A stretch of 64,000 bases of DNA from Planococcus wigleyi (GTDB lineage: Bacteria > Bacillota > Bacilli > Bacillales_A > Planococcaceae): positions 123,161-187,160 of the forward strand of contig NZ_JACSPU010000006.1 in assembly GCF_014836985.1 (NCBI RefSeq), written 5' to 3'. Each line of letters opens with the position of its first letter. Within the stretch, counting starts at the first letter, position 1. Shown piece after piece: positions 32,426 to 41,337 of the stretch. Both the position numbers and the translations under genes were made by a program. The notes beneath the pieces are model-generated. The model was given only the letters and a program-made list of their open reading frames with translations. It searched no databases and was not told where the DNA came from.

Positions 32426-33598
32426 TTAAATCGCATAAGCGACTGCGCCTAGAACTGCCGTCACCAGTACGACAATCCAAGGAGCCAGTTTAAAATAGAC
32501 TAACATTGTAAAGGCGGTTATCGCAATTGCAAAGTCGACAGGGCCACGGATTCCTGATGTGAAGACAGGATCGTACAAAGCAGCCAGCAAAATTCCGACC
32601 ACACTTGCATTAACCCCTTTCAATGCAGCTTGCACACCGGATTTTGTCCGGATAATACTCCAAAACGGCAAAGTTCCCACGATCAGCAAGAATGATGGCA
32701 AAAACATGGCAATTACAGCAATGACCACTCCCCATCCCCCATTCATCAATTGCCCCAAGTAACCAGCCAGGGTAAAGAGTGGTCCTGGAACAGCCTGTGC
32801 CGCACCATAACCGGCAATAAACGAATCCGGTGTCATCCAATCCGACACTACTTCACGCTCCAGCATCGGCAGTACAACATGTCCGCCGCCGAAAACAATC
32901 GAACCGACACGATAGAAGATATCAAAAATTGCAAAGGAAGCAGACTCGATAAACGGGCGGATCAGCGGCAAACCGATCAACAAAGCCGCAAAAATCGACC
33001 AAGCCGCAATGCCGGTTTTTTTGCCGAAACTTAATGCCAGCTTCACAGGTTCCGGTGCATCTTCCTTACGGTAAATGGCATATCCCAGGACGCCTGCTAG
33101 AACAATCACTCCAATTTGAGCCCAAGTGGTCGGTATTAATAAAATCACAATAGCTGCTCCTACGGCGATTGCAATCCGTTGCCTATCAGGTGCCAGATTT
33201 TTGCCCATACCTAAGAGAGCGTGCGCCACTACAGCCACCGCTACAATTTTTAACCCCTGTATCCATCCGCTGTCGAATGAACCATTGGTGACAAGCAGTG
33301 CAAACAATACCAATAAAATGACCGAAGGCATTGTAAATCCGAACCACGATAAAAACCCACCGAACATTCCGCCTCGCAGCATTCCGATGGAAATCCCCAC
33401 CTGAGAACTTGCCGGTCCCGGAAGGAATTGGCAAAGAGCCACTAAGTCTGCGTAAGCCTTGTCATCCAACCACTTTCTTTTCGTGACATACTCATCTCTG
33501 AAATAACCAATATGCGCTGCCGGTCCTCCAAAGGACGTCAGCCCCAATTTCGTAGATGCCTTTAAAATTTCTGCATAGTTGTTTTTTTTCTTAGCCAT
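32426..33598 (-). CDS. chrA: Chromate transporter (ChrA/CHR family), two-domain
   Basis: The 390-residue membrane protein has two CHR domains. The first contains TSFGGPAAHIGYFRDEYV and FLPGPASSQVGISIG; the second contains VGSIVFGGGHVVLPMLEREVV and AAQAVPGPLFTLAGYLG. Long-chain CHR proteins of this type export chromate by proton exchange. I chose ATG 33598 behind AAAGGAG; the frame extends upstream without similarity. It is the first gene of an operon with kynU and kynB, an unusual pairing that may mean it moves another oxyanion or organic acid. Confidence 0.85.
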   Translation of the reverse strand: MAKKKNNYAEILKASTKLGLTSFGGPAAHIGYFRDEYVTKRKWLDDKAYADLVALCQFLPGPASSQVGISIGMLRGGMFGGFLSWFGFTMPSVILLVLFALLVTNGSFDSGWIQGLKIVAVAVVAHALLGMGKNLAPDRQRIAIAVGAAIVILLIPTTWAQIGVIVLAGVLGYAIYRKEDAPEPVKLALSFGKKTGIAAWSIFAALLIGLPLIRPFIESASFAIFDIFYRVGSIVFGGGHVVLPMLEREVVSDWMTPDSFIAGYGAAQAVPGPLFTLAGYLGQLMNGGWGVVIAVIAMFLPSFLLIVGTLPFWSIIRTKSGVQAALKGVNASVVGILLAALYDPVFTSGIRGPVDFAIAITAFTMLVYFKLAPWIVVLVTAVLGAVAYAI

Positions 33599-33648
33599 AG
33601 CCCTCTCCTTTAAAAAAATTATTCTCACTTCAAGTATAATCTTTTGCT

Positions 33649-33677
33649 TATATAAGTGAACATTAAATTTATGTAAA
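33649..33677 (-). promoter_or_regulatory. chrA-kynU-kynB promoter
   Basis: TTTACA (33677-33672), a 17-base spacer and TATATA (33654-33649) form a SigA-like promoter about 50 bases before chrA. Confidence 0.6.
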
Positions 33678-33921
33678 GATTATGAACCGACCTGTCATAA
33701 AGTCATTTACTATTGACATTGCTGAAAAAGACATTGATACTATTTAAAGACGCTTTGCTAATCTCTATTTCTGCATGCCTGTCGAATCGGGCTTATATTC
33801 GGGTCCAGTTCAACATTACCAAAATACAGTCCACAACTTATATGATAGATAAAGATCATGAAGCGGCCCTCCTTTGAGGGTCGTTTCACTTTGTTTCAGA
33901 GACTTGGAGGCGGGAAACTTT
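33678..33921. other. Intergenic stretch with a hairpin before the CDF gene
   Basis: The region between the chrA promoter and the CDF gene holds no gene that I can support. A stem of AAGCGGCCCTC and GAGGGTCGTTT at 33860-33886 has a 4-base loop and a weak T-rich tail (TTTCACTTTGTTTC), just before the CDF ribosome binding site. It might be a weak attenuator; it does not match a riboswitch that I recognise. Confidence 0.4.
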
Positions 33922-34824
33922 ATGGACCTGTATACAAATTTGCGCAAAGGGGAAAAAGGTGCCTGGATCAGTATCGGTGCGTACGTCTTCCTCAGTGCCA
34001 TTAAACTAACTTTCGGTTTTTTGGGTTCTTCTGAAGCCCTTAAAGCTGATGGTTTAAACAACTTGACGGATATTATCGCTTCAATCGCGGTCCTCGTTGG
34101 TCTGAGGATTTCCCAGAAGCCGCCGGACGAAAACCATCACTACGGACATTTGCGCGCCGAAACCATTGCCTCCTTGTTGGCTTCGTTCATCATGGCGGTT
34201 ATCGGGCTGCAAGTTCTGATGAATGCGGTCCGTTCGATTTTCGAGCCGGTTGCTGAAGTTCCTTCTTTATTCACCGCCTGGATCGCTTTTTTCTCCGCTA
34301 TCGTCATGTATGGCGTCTATCGCTATAATTTAAAACTCAGCAGGGAAATCAAGAGCTCGGCGGTCCGTGCCGCAGCCTATGACAACCGTTCAGATGCACT
34401 GGTCAGTATCGGTGCCGGAATCGGAATCATCGGTGCAATTTTCGGAGCACCGGTCCTTGATATCATTACAGCTTTCATCGTCGGGTTGATCATCATCAAG
34501 ACCGCACTGGATATCTTCAAAGAGTCTGTCATTACCTTGACGGATGGCTTTGACGAAGATGAAGTGGAGACCTTGTCTGTGCTGGTAAGAAGAGTCCCCG
34601 GTGTCATTACACTGCGTGACTTTAAAGGACGCAACCACGGCAATGTCATGTTCATCGATTTGACGGTCAGTGTCGCTCCTAACTTGAATGTAGTGGAAAG
34701 CCATTGGATTACTGAAGAAATCGAACGCAAAATCCAAAAGGTGAAACCGCATTGCGTCATTCTCGTCCATATTGAACCGGATTATTCTTTTACGGCCGCT
34801 CAGGAAGATGACTTTGACGAATAA
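33922..34824 (+). CDS. Cation diffusion facilitator (CDF) metal transporter
   Basis: The 300-residue protein has six membrane spans followed by a cytoplasmic domain of about 90 residues, the CDF architecture. Metal-site motifs are visible: ADGLNNLTD (near residue 45) and YDNRSDALVS (near 155), plus the HHYGH loop. It exports a divalent metal such as Zn, Mn or Fe in exchange for protons; the metal cannot be told from sequence. I chose ATG 33922 with GGAGG upstream; a longer frame starts inside the hairpin. Confidence 0.9.
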   Translation: MDLYTNLRKGEKGAWISIGAYVFLSAIKLTFGFLGSSEALKADGLNNLTDIIASIAVLVGLRISQKPPDENHHYGHLRAETIASLLASFIMAVIGLQVLMNAVRSIFEPVAEVPSLFTAWIAFFSAIVMYGVYRYNLKLSREIKSSAVRAAAYDNRSDALVSIGAGIGIIGAIFGAPVLDIITAFIVGLIIIKTALDIFKESVITLTDGFDEDEVETLSVLVRRVPGVITLRDFKGRNHGNVMFIDLTVSVAPNLNVVESHWITEEIERKIQKVKPHCVILVHIEPDYSFTAAQEDDFDE

Positions 34825-34838
34825 ATGAAGTAAGATGC

Positions 34839-34897
34839 TCAAACACAATAAAAGTCCATGGCTTTTCGGAAGCCATGGACTTTTATTGTGTTTCATA
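34839..34897. terminator. Bidirectional terminator between the CDF and mscS genes
   Basis: A near-perfect palindrome of about 50 bases (ACACAATAAAAGTCCATGGC, loop, GCCATGGACTTTTATTGTGT) separates convergent genes. Confidence 0.92.
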
Positions 34898-35941
34898 TAC
34901 CGTTTTAGCCAATTTCACATCATGGTTAATAAAATCTTCCGCAATGGCATGGCGAATATTGCTTTCAAGCCTTTCTTTCATTTCAACATCAGCCACTTGT
35001 ACTTCCACTTGGAAATCCAATGCCGAATTCCGGAAATCAATAAACCGAACATCGGCTTTTTTTTCAGGTATCCCTTTCATCAATTCCGCCGCCTTTATTG
35101 CGGCATCTTTGAGAATCCTTTCAATTCGTTCTGTATCGCTGCCGTATTCGACACTTACGACAACCCGAGCATATAATTGTGCACTGGAACGATTTTTAAC
35201 GATTTGTTCGATAAAATACTGATTGGGAACTACCAATGTCCCTTCTTTCAATGTCTCGATAACAGTTGATCTGAGTTTAATTTTTGTAATACGTCCAATC
35301 TTTTTATCGATTTCCACCATTTCACCGACTTCCATCGGCCTTTCAAACAGAATAATAATGCCTGATACAAAGTTGGCAGCTATATTGCGCACACCGAAGC
35401 CGATGCCGATTCCTAGAACACTGAACACGAAACCGAGAGCTGTTAAATCTAAGCCAACTGTCGTGAAACTGATGGCCAATGCCAGGAACATCACCACGTA
35501 ATACAGAAGCCGATTAATAGTATAGCCCATGCCAATGTCAATATTGAATTGTTCATAAACAAACGGCATGACGTAATGGTTAAATGCTTTTATGAGGCGG
35601 CTGGCAAATGTCACAATCATTATAGCCACTATTATGAGCAGAATGGATATCTCCACTCCTTCTGTTTCGTAAAAAGGCAGCGTTAACCATTGTTCTCTGG
35701 AAAAATAGAAGAGGAAGAAAAGGATGCCTCCGTAGAGCACAAGCCAATTTAAGACATCTTCAATCACTGGGTAAATACGCTCTTTGAAATCTTTGGAAGG
35801 GCTCAGCTTCCTAAAGAGGAATAAAACCAGAGATTTTGCTATGAGTATCAATGCAAGATAAACGAAGAACATGAAAAATTCCCCGATAGACAAATTCCGT
35901 AAGAAATCAATTCCTTTAAACAACTGGCTGCTTTGCATCAT
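34883..35941 (-). CDS. MscS-family mechanosensitive channel
   Basis: The 352-residue protein has four or five N-terminal membrane spans, a pore-helix region rich in Gly and Ala (LGIGIGFGVRNIAANFVSG, near residue 190) and the MscS beta domain (FERPMEVGEMVEI, VVPNQYFIEQIVKN). It probably opens under membrane tension to release solutes in hypo-osmotic shock. The gene starts nine bases after the upstream DUF2254 gene, suggesting one transcript for two membrane proteins. Confidence 0.9.
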   Translation of the reverse strand: MMQSSQLFKGIDFLRNLSIGEFFMFFVYLALILIAKSLVLFLFRKLSPSKDFKERIYPVIEDVLNWLVLYGGILFFLFYFSREQWLTLPFYETEGVEISILLIIVAIMIVTFASRLIKAFNHYVMPFVYEQFNIDIGMGYTINRLLYYVVMFLALAISFTTVGLDLTALGFVFSVLGIGIGFGVRNIAANFVSGIIILFERPMEVGEMVEIDKKIGRITKIKLRSTVIETLKEGTLVVPNQYFIEQIVKNRSSAQLYARVVVSVEYGSDTERIERILKDAAIKAAELMKGIPEKKADVRFIDFRNSALDFQVEVQVADVEMKERLESNIRHAIAEDFINHDVKLAKTVYETQ

Positions 35942-35950
35942 TTCCCTCCT

Positions 35951-37261
35951 TTACCGGCTGATGACGGGCGATTCTAATAAGATATTATAAGAATGCCGGC
36001 CAGTGGCTTCAGCAAGTTGGTCGACCTTTCGTTGAAGCGCAATATGATCGTATGATTTCAACTGATTTTGATCGATGTTTTCCAGAATATAGCCGTGAAC
36101 TTCCCATAGTTCTTGGTGATGCTGGCAGGGTGCAAGTTCAGCTGCCACTTTCAATGATTCCATCATGGAGGTCAAAACCGAGATATCTTCTTTTCCATAA
36201 TGGGATAACTGGTAAAAAGTATTGTACAAGATATTTTTATAAGATGGAAAACGGTACAGCACCCGCTCACTTTTCTTGCCGCCCCCCAAAAGGAATGGGC
36301 CAGTTTTCAAACAGCCTAATTGCCCTAACAGGCGACCTAGCCGGATGATGATTTCATTGGCAGTGTTGGGATCGTTAATCCCAGGAGAAATAGCACGCAA
36401 GGCAACTTCGACTAGTTTTTGAATCGCAAAATCGAAATCCTGTTCAGAAGTCCTGGAAGTCCCGAGCGAATAAAATCTTGCAGCAGGAAGCTCCAACTCC
36501 TTTACTTTGTAAATATGAAAAATCGGCTTGCCTTCGTATACATAATCTCCAGTTTTGACAAGAATCTCTACTTTCAAGTCATGTTTTTCTGCGTAATCCA
36601 CCAGCTTGCCAAAAGAAAGATAGTGAATATAGCCTTCTTTTTCTGCCTGATGGATTTCTTTGATGCCAATCGGATTCCATTCTATTGCTTCTCCGTTTTC
36701 GCTTTCTTGCAATTCTCTGATTTTGGAAATAGCTCGTTCTGTATCTCCAATCAACTCATTGACTAATTGACCAACCTGCACATGGGTAGCAATGTAATGA
36801 ATAAAGTAAGCAAAAGTGGAGAGACAGAAAAAGGCGATAACAATTCCAACAAACGTGGAAATTACGTCAGTACTATATAAATCATCTCTCATAAACAGCA
36901 ATGATAATGTATTGTAAATGAAGCCACTGAGAAAAATCCCCAAAACTCGCCAGGTAATTTTATCGTGAATGAAATTTTTTAATGTTCGTGGTGAAAATTG
37001 TGAAGAATACATAGTCAGAACAACCAGTATTGTTGAAAAAGTAAAGGTGGTCATGGTCAAAAGTGCACCTGATAGACTCCCCATAATAGTCTTAGCCAGA
37101 TCAACATTCGGCAATAAAATTGAAGGGATATAAGGCTTGAGTCTTTCAATGTATAAAAGGTCAATGTAGAAAAACGTAATCGACAGGAGAACTGCCATCA
37201 AGATATACAAAGCTGGAGTAAGCCACAGTTTTTCCTTCATCCAAAATGATAGCGACTTCAT
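35951..37261 (-). CDS. DUF2254 membrane protein
   Basis: The 436-residue protein has four membrane spans in the first 165 residues, with the conserved block MGSLSGALLTMTTFTFSTILVVL near residue 60, and a large soluble C-terminal part. It includes SPGINDPNTA (near residue 295), typical of DUF2254. The family has no assigned function. It is the first gene of a pair with an MscS-type channel. Confidence 0.85.
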   Translation of the reverse strand: MKSLSFWMKEKLWLTPALYILMAVLLSITFFYIDLLYIERLKPYIPSILLPNVDLAKTIMGSLSGALLTMTTFTFSTILVVLTMYSSQFSPRTLKNFIHDKITWRVLGIFLSGFIYNTLSLLFMRDDLYSTDVISTFVGIVIAFFCLSTFAYFIHYIATHVQVGQLVNELIGDTERAISKIRELQESENGEAIEWNPIGIKEIHQAEKEGYIHYLSFGKLVDYAEKHDLKVEILVKTGDYVYEGKPIFHIYKVKELELPAARFYSLGTSRTSEQDFDFAIQKLVEVALRAISPGINDPNTANEIIIRLGRLLGQLGCLKTGPFLLGGGKKSERVLYRFPSYKNILYNTFYQLSHYGKEDISVLTSMMESLKVAAELAPCQHHQELWEVHGYILENIDQNQLKSYDHIALQRKVDQLAEATGRHSYNILLESPVISR

Positions 37262-37325
37262 ATTTCCTCCCCTCTCTTGTCACGCCCTTTCTAATCCCCT
37301 TTCCCTTGATGGCTTTTGGACAAAC

Positions 37326-37361
37326 AAAAAAGGCTGGATAGCTTCCAGCCTTTGTTTCATC
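37326..37361 (-). terminator. Terminator after the P450 gene
   Basis: On the minus strand AGGCTGGA-AGCT-ATCCAGCCT is followed by TTTTTG. Confidence 0.85.
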
Positions 37362-37362
37362 T

Positions 37363-38559
37363 TCATTTTAGCAGCATCGGCAATTCCTTGACGCCGCGGA
37401 CAATCATGCCCGGCCGCCAATCTAATCTATCGCTGTCTGCAGCCAGCTTCATTTGCGGAAACCGTTTCAACAGACTGGCGATGGCAATTTCCCCTTCCAA
37501 GCGCGCTAGAGGTGCTCCAAGACACATATGAATTCCTTTACCAAATGCCAAGTGCGGACTTTTTTCACGCTCGATATTGAATAGCTCAGGATGTTCGAAT
37601 TGCGCTTCGTCATGATTTGCAGAATTCAACGACACTACCACCAAATCGCCTTTTTTCAGTTGTTTTCCTTGAAACTCGAAATCTTCGCCCGCCCATCGCG
37701 ACGTGCTGAATTCCACGGGTCCATTAAAGCGCAAAGATTCTTCGATGGCTTGAGTAATCAGCTCAGGCTGCTGTTCCAACAGTTGTCGCTGCTCCGGATG
37801 TTCCATCAGGGACAACACTGTATTGCCGATCAAATTCACCGTGGTTTCATGTCCGGCGATGATCAATAACGTCACTACACCATACAGCTCACGTTCGCTT
37901 AACCGGTCACCTTCTTCCTCCGCTTGAATGAGGCTGCTGATCAGATCATCTCCCGGTTGCTCCCGGACTTTCGCAAACCACTGTCCCAGGTATTGGACAA
38001 ATTCATTCATGTGCTGATAGACAGTAGCTCCCAGTTCTCCACTGGTCCCTTCAATCAGTGAATTGGACCAAAGCCTGAATTTATTACGGTCAGCCGAAGG
38101 AACACCTAAAATTTCACAAATGACAATAATCGGCAGCGGAAAAGCAAATTCATCAATCAAATCGATTTGATTTTTTCCTTCCATATCCGCTAATAGTTCA
38201 TCCGTTATTTCCTGGATCCTGCCCCGCATACCCGAAATCATTTTAGGCGTAAAAGCTTTCTGGGCAAGTCCGCGCAGCCGTTTGTGATCCGGTGGGTCAG
38301 CAAATAGCATGTTTTGTGTAAAGACACTCAACATGTCCATACTGCCCCCATAGATTTTCGACATATCCTTAATAAAACGGGGGTCTTTCAAGACTTCTTC
38401 TGCGTCTGCATATCGCGTCACCATCCAGCCGCTCTGGCCATCGGGAAAACGAACCGCGTGCACAGGGTCCTCTTCCCGTAATTTGCTGTAGACCGGATAG
38501 GGATTTTGTGTAAATTGTTCCGAAAACAAGCCGTAATTACCGGTACGGTCTGAAGTCAT
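37363..38559 (-). CDS. Cytochrome P450
   Basis: The 398-residue soluble P450 has the I-helix AGHETTVNLIGN (near residue 240), the K-helix EESLR (ExxR, near 280) and the heme-binding loop FGKGIHMCLG (near 345) with the thiolate Cys. Overall it resembles the bacterial CYP107-like class that uses separate ferredoxin partners; none is encoded nearby. I chose ATG 38559 behind AAGGAGGA. It lies 93 bases downstream of an enoyl-CoA hydratase gene and may share that transcript. A lipid or fatty-acid substrate is possible from the context but unproven. Confidence 0.92.
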   Translation of the reverse strand: MTSDRTGNYGLFSEQFTQNPYPVYSKLREEDPVHAVRFPDGQSGWMVTRYADAEEVLKDPRFIKDMSKIYGGSMDMLSVFTQNMLFADPPDHKRLRGLAQKAFTPKMISGMRGRIQEITDELLADMEGKNQIDLIDEFAFPLPIIVICEILGVPSADRNKFRLWSNSLIEGTSGELGATVYQHMNEFVQYLGQWFAKVREQPGDDLISSLIQAEEEGDRLSERELYGVVTLLIIAGHETTVNLIGNTVLSLMEHPEQRQLLEQQPELITQAIEESLRFNGPVEFSTSRWAGEDFEFQGKQLKKGDLVVVSLNSANHDEAQFEHPELFNIEREKSPHLAFGKGIHMCLGAPLARLEGEIAIASLLKRFPQMKLAADSDRLDWRPGMIVRGVKELPMLLK

Positions 38560-38652
38560 TGCCACTCCTCCTTTTTCCTTTTCTATACCCCTCCTCCACT
38601 GGAATCATCTCGTTCAAATTTACCAAATTCTCCTATATGTTATTCCTTCAAT

Positions 38653-39444
38653 TCATAGCACACTTTGCACTCCATTAAACACGGGTTTGCGTTTTTCCTT
38701 AAAAGCAGAGACGCCTTCCAAATGATCTTCTGTCGTAATCATCATTGCTTGCGTGATGCGTTCCTGTTCCAAGATTTCCGCCAATCCCATCGTCGCCGAT
38801 TGATCTGCAATTTTCTTCATCAGCCCGAAGGCTTTAGCTGGGCCGTTCGCCAATTTTTCAGCAAAGCGGAAGGCCTCTTGCTCCAATTTTTCCAGTGGAT
38901 GCATATGATTGACGATGCCCCATTGATGAGCAGTTTCAGCAGTAATCGGCTGTGCGTTAAAAAATAATTCCTTGGCGCGGTAAGGGCCGATTAGGCGTGG
39001 CAGGAAATACAAACCGCCCCCATCTGAAATCAGCCCCACTTGAGAAAAGCTCATAACGAATTTGCTGTCTTCAGCCGCTAAGATGATGTCGCTCGCCAAA
39101 GCGATGTTAAAAGCAGCTCCTGCTGCAAAGCCATGGACCGCTGCGATGATCGGCTTTTCCAGTGAACGCATCGCCAATACCACTTTGTTCAATTTTCCGA
39201 TATGGTCATATGTTTCTTGAGATCCCGCTTGGCCCATCGTCTTCACATCTCCACCTGCAGAAAATGATCTGCCTGCTCCTGACAGGATAATTACCCGGAT
39301 GTCCGGATTGCTGGCAGCGCCCAGTATTTCACGATGTAACCCTTCAATCATTTCAGGGCTGAATGCATTCAAACTGTCAGGCCGATTCAGTTGCAGCGAC
39401 AGTACAGCCCCTTGCAATTTAACGTTTAAGTGTTTATTTTCCAT
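38653..39444 (-). CDS. Enoyl-CoA hydratase/isomerase family protein (PaaG-like)
   Basis: The 263-residue crotonase-fold protein has oxyanion-hole segments FSAGGDVKTM (near residue 60) and HGFAAGAAFNIALASD (near 105). SQVGLISDGGGLYFLPRLIG (near 135) is strongly like PaaG-type 2,3-dehydroadipyl or epoxy isomerases, with Asp in place of the hydratase Glu. It is the fourth gene of the acyl-CoA ligase operon, 18 bases after comB. It may act on unsaturated or aromatic acyl-CoAs. Confidence 0.85.
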   Translation of the reverse strand: MENKHLNVKLQGAVLSLQLNRPDSLNAFSPEMIEGLHREILGAASNPDIRVIILSGAGRSFSAGGDVKTMGQAGSQETYDHIGKLNKVVLAMRSLEKPIIAAVHGFAAGAAFNIALASDIILAAEDSKFVMSFSQVGLISDGGGLYFLPRLIGPYRAKELFFNAQPITAETAHQWGIVNHMHPLEKLEQEAFRFAEKLANGPAKAFGLMKKIADQSATMGLAEILEQERITQAMMITTEDHLEGVSAFKEKRKPVFNGVQSVL

Positions 39445-39462
39445 TTTGCTTCCCCCTCAATC

Positions 39463-40188
39463 TTATTTGATAACCAATTTTCCATCTTCTAGCCAAGGCA
39501 CAAGGTCGATCAATCCGCAATTAGCAATAAAATCAATTTCTTCTTCAAATCCACTGCGCATCAGCATTTCTCCTACCCGTGAATCCTTCAAAATTTTTTC
39601 TGCCTGGTGAGCATTCGAACGGTAAAAAAGACGCGCTGCTTTTGCCGAATCCGTCAACTCCCAATGGTTTGTGTGGTTCATCAGACAATCCACAAAATAC
39701 CCCGCGCCATATAAATCCTCCATGCAAAATTCTCCGCCTGATCCTGAACAGACGGCGACAATCGTTTCTCCACGATGGACTGCAACTATCTTCTTTGCTA
39801 CTGCCTCCCCATTCAACAAACTAGCGGTGTACACTTTCTTTGCAGCAGCAGATTTCCGTATGGCTACGGTTCCATTTGTGGTCGACAGCAGTACGGTTTT
39901 CCCTTTGATTTGCTCCTTCAACTGCAACGGATTCGGATCTAAAAAACCTTCGATGGTCTTGCCATTGTATTCCCCGACCAAACAAAAACTGTCGGCCTCT
40001 CTTCCTTTCGCTTCACGGAGCGCTTCTTCGCCATTCAACACCGGCACGACTTCGTTTGCCCCGTGCCAAAAACAGGCTGTGATGGTCGAGGTCGCCAGCA
40101 GCACATCGAATATCACTGCGGTTTTATCTTCTTGCATTTTGGCATCATCAATTTCTTCTTTTTTCAATAATACATGAAGTTTCGGCAC
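39463..40188 (-). CDS. comB: ComB-like 2-phosphosulfolactate phosphatase
   Basis: The 241-residue protein matches the ComB family: AVIFDVLLATSTITACF (near residue 24), LVGEYNG, LSTTNGTVAI (near 100) and CSGSGGEFCMEDLYGAG (near 145). ComB removes phosphate from 2-phosphosulfolactate. In bacteria without coenzyme M the real substrate is uncertain. I chose GTG 40188, seven bases after GGGAG and four bases after the previous stop. An operon of fatty-acid-type genes is an unexpected context. Confidence 0.78.
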   Translation of the reverse strand: MPKLHVLLKKEEIDDAKMQEDKTAVIFDVLLATSTITACFWHGANEVVPVLNGEEALREAKGREADSFCLVGEYNGKTIEGFLDPNPLQLKEQIKGKTVLLSTTNGTVAIRKSAAAKKVYTASLLNGEAVAKKIVAVHRGETIVAVCSGSGGEFCMEDLYGAGYFVDCLMNHTNHWELTDSAKAARLFYRSNAHQAEKILKDSRVGEMLMRSGFEEEIDFIANCGLIDLVPWLEDGKLVIK

Positions 40189-40192
40189 CGAT

Positions 40193-41260
40193 TCACTCCC
40201 TCTGCGCTGTCGCCAACGCATGCTGCATCAAACTTTTAACAAATTGATTAAAATGAGAAAAACGCGAATCCTGCGTTTGTCCTTTTTTATAACGATAGTA
40301 GATTTGCTGAATGATCACAGCCAATTTAAAATACGCAAAAGTTAAATAAAAATGCATATTTGAAACATCCCGCCCACTTTTTTCACCGTAGCGGGCAATA
40401 AATTCATTGCGGCTATAAAACCCATCCAATACCGTTACCGGCGGTTTGCCAAGCCCATTTTTAAGCAATTCAGGATCATCTGCCTGAATCCAGTAACTCA
40501 TCGCTACACCTACATCAGCCAGCGGGTCGCCAACTGTCGTCATTTCCCAATCAAACAGTCCTGTCATATCGGAAAAGTCTTCCGAAAACAAAGCGTTGTT
40601 CAGTTTGAAATCGTAATGGATGATGGCGGGTTCCCTTGAAACTGGAATGTTTTTCAGCATCCACTCCTTCAACTGCTTTACGCCTTCAATGTCGTCGGTC
40701 CGGGCGCGATCATAACGCCCAATCCAGCCTTCCACTTGCCGTTGCATGAAACCTTCAGGCTTGGCGATGTCAGCAAGCGGTGTTTTTGTATAATCCAACG
40801 CATGAAGTTCAACAAGCAGATCGACCATTTTCTCCGAAATTTTTCGGCCCAGTTCTTTCGTCGGTTCAATCCCTTCTGGAAATTCGGTATCCAATACAAT
40901 GCCATGCCGCCTTTCCATCACAAAAAAAGGACTGCCAATAATGGATTCATCAGCTGAAAATACAAAAGGTTTTGGTGCTGTTTTAAAAACCGGATGCAGA
41001 GCGGACAAAATTTTATATTCACGCTCCATGTCATGCGCTTTCGGAGCGACCGGCCCTAAGGGCGGTCTTCTGAGTACAGCTTCCCAGCCGCCGATTTGCA
41101 GTGCATAAGTTAAGTTCGAATGCCCGGTACCGAATTGCCGGACCTTCAATTCCCCTGTCGGCAGCTCATCGATATGATTGCGCAGAAAACGTTCAAGCTC
41201 TGCATAATCCAATTCTTCTCCAGCTCTTACCGGAATCGTCATGTTTTTCTGTACCGACAT
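40193..41260 (-). CDS. APH-family phosphotransferase (ACAD10/11-like kinase)
   Basis: The 355-residue protein has the aminoglycoside-phosphotransferase fold: GTGHSNLTYAL (nucleotide loop, near residue 45), LRRPP, the catalytic loop IIHYDFKLNNALF (near 210) and the metal loop GLFDWEMTTVGDPLADVG. This subgroup is usually found with acyl-CoA genes and resembles the kinase domain of ACAD10/11, which phosphorylates 4-hydroxyacyl-CoAs. Its place after an acyl-CoA ligase supports a lipid role rather than drug resistance. Confidence 0.82.
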   Translation of the reverse strand: MSVQKNMTIPVRAGEELDYAELERFLRNHIDELPTGELKVRQFGTGHSNLTYALQIGGWEAVLRRPPLGPVAPKAHDMEREYKILSALHPVFKTAPKPFVFSADESIIGSPFFVMERRHGIVLDTEFPEGIEPTKELGRKISEKMVDLLVELHALDYTKTPLADIAKPEGFMQRQVEGWIGRYDRARTDDIEGVKQLKEWMLKNIPVSREPAIIHYDFKLNNALFSEDFSDMTGLFDWEMTTVGDPLADVGVAMSYWIQADDPELLKNGLGKPPVTVLDGFYSRNEFIARYGEKSGRDVSNMHFYLTFAYFKLAVIIQQIYYRYKKGQTQDSRFSHFNQFVKSLMQHALATAQRE

Positions 41261-41337
41261 GCTCCTTCACCTCTTCAACTAAATTTTCCTGCATTCAGAA
41301 ATAACCCGGAATCTTGTGTATTTTTCGCCTACCCCAT

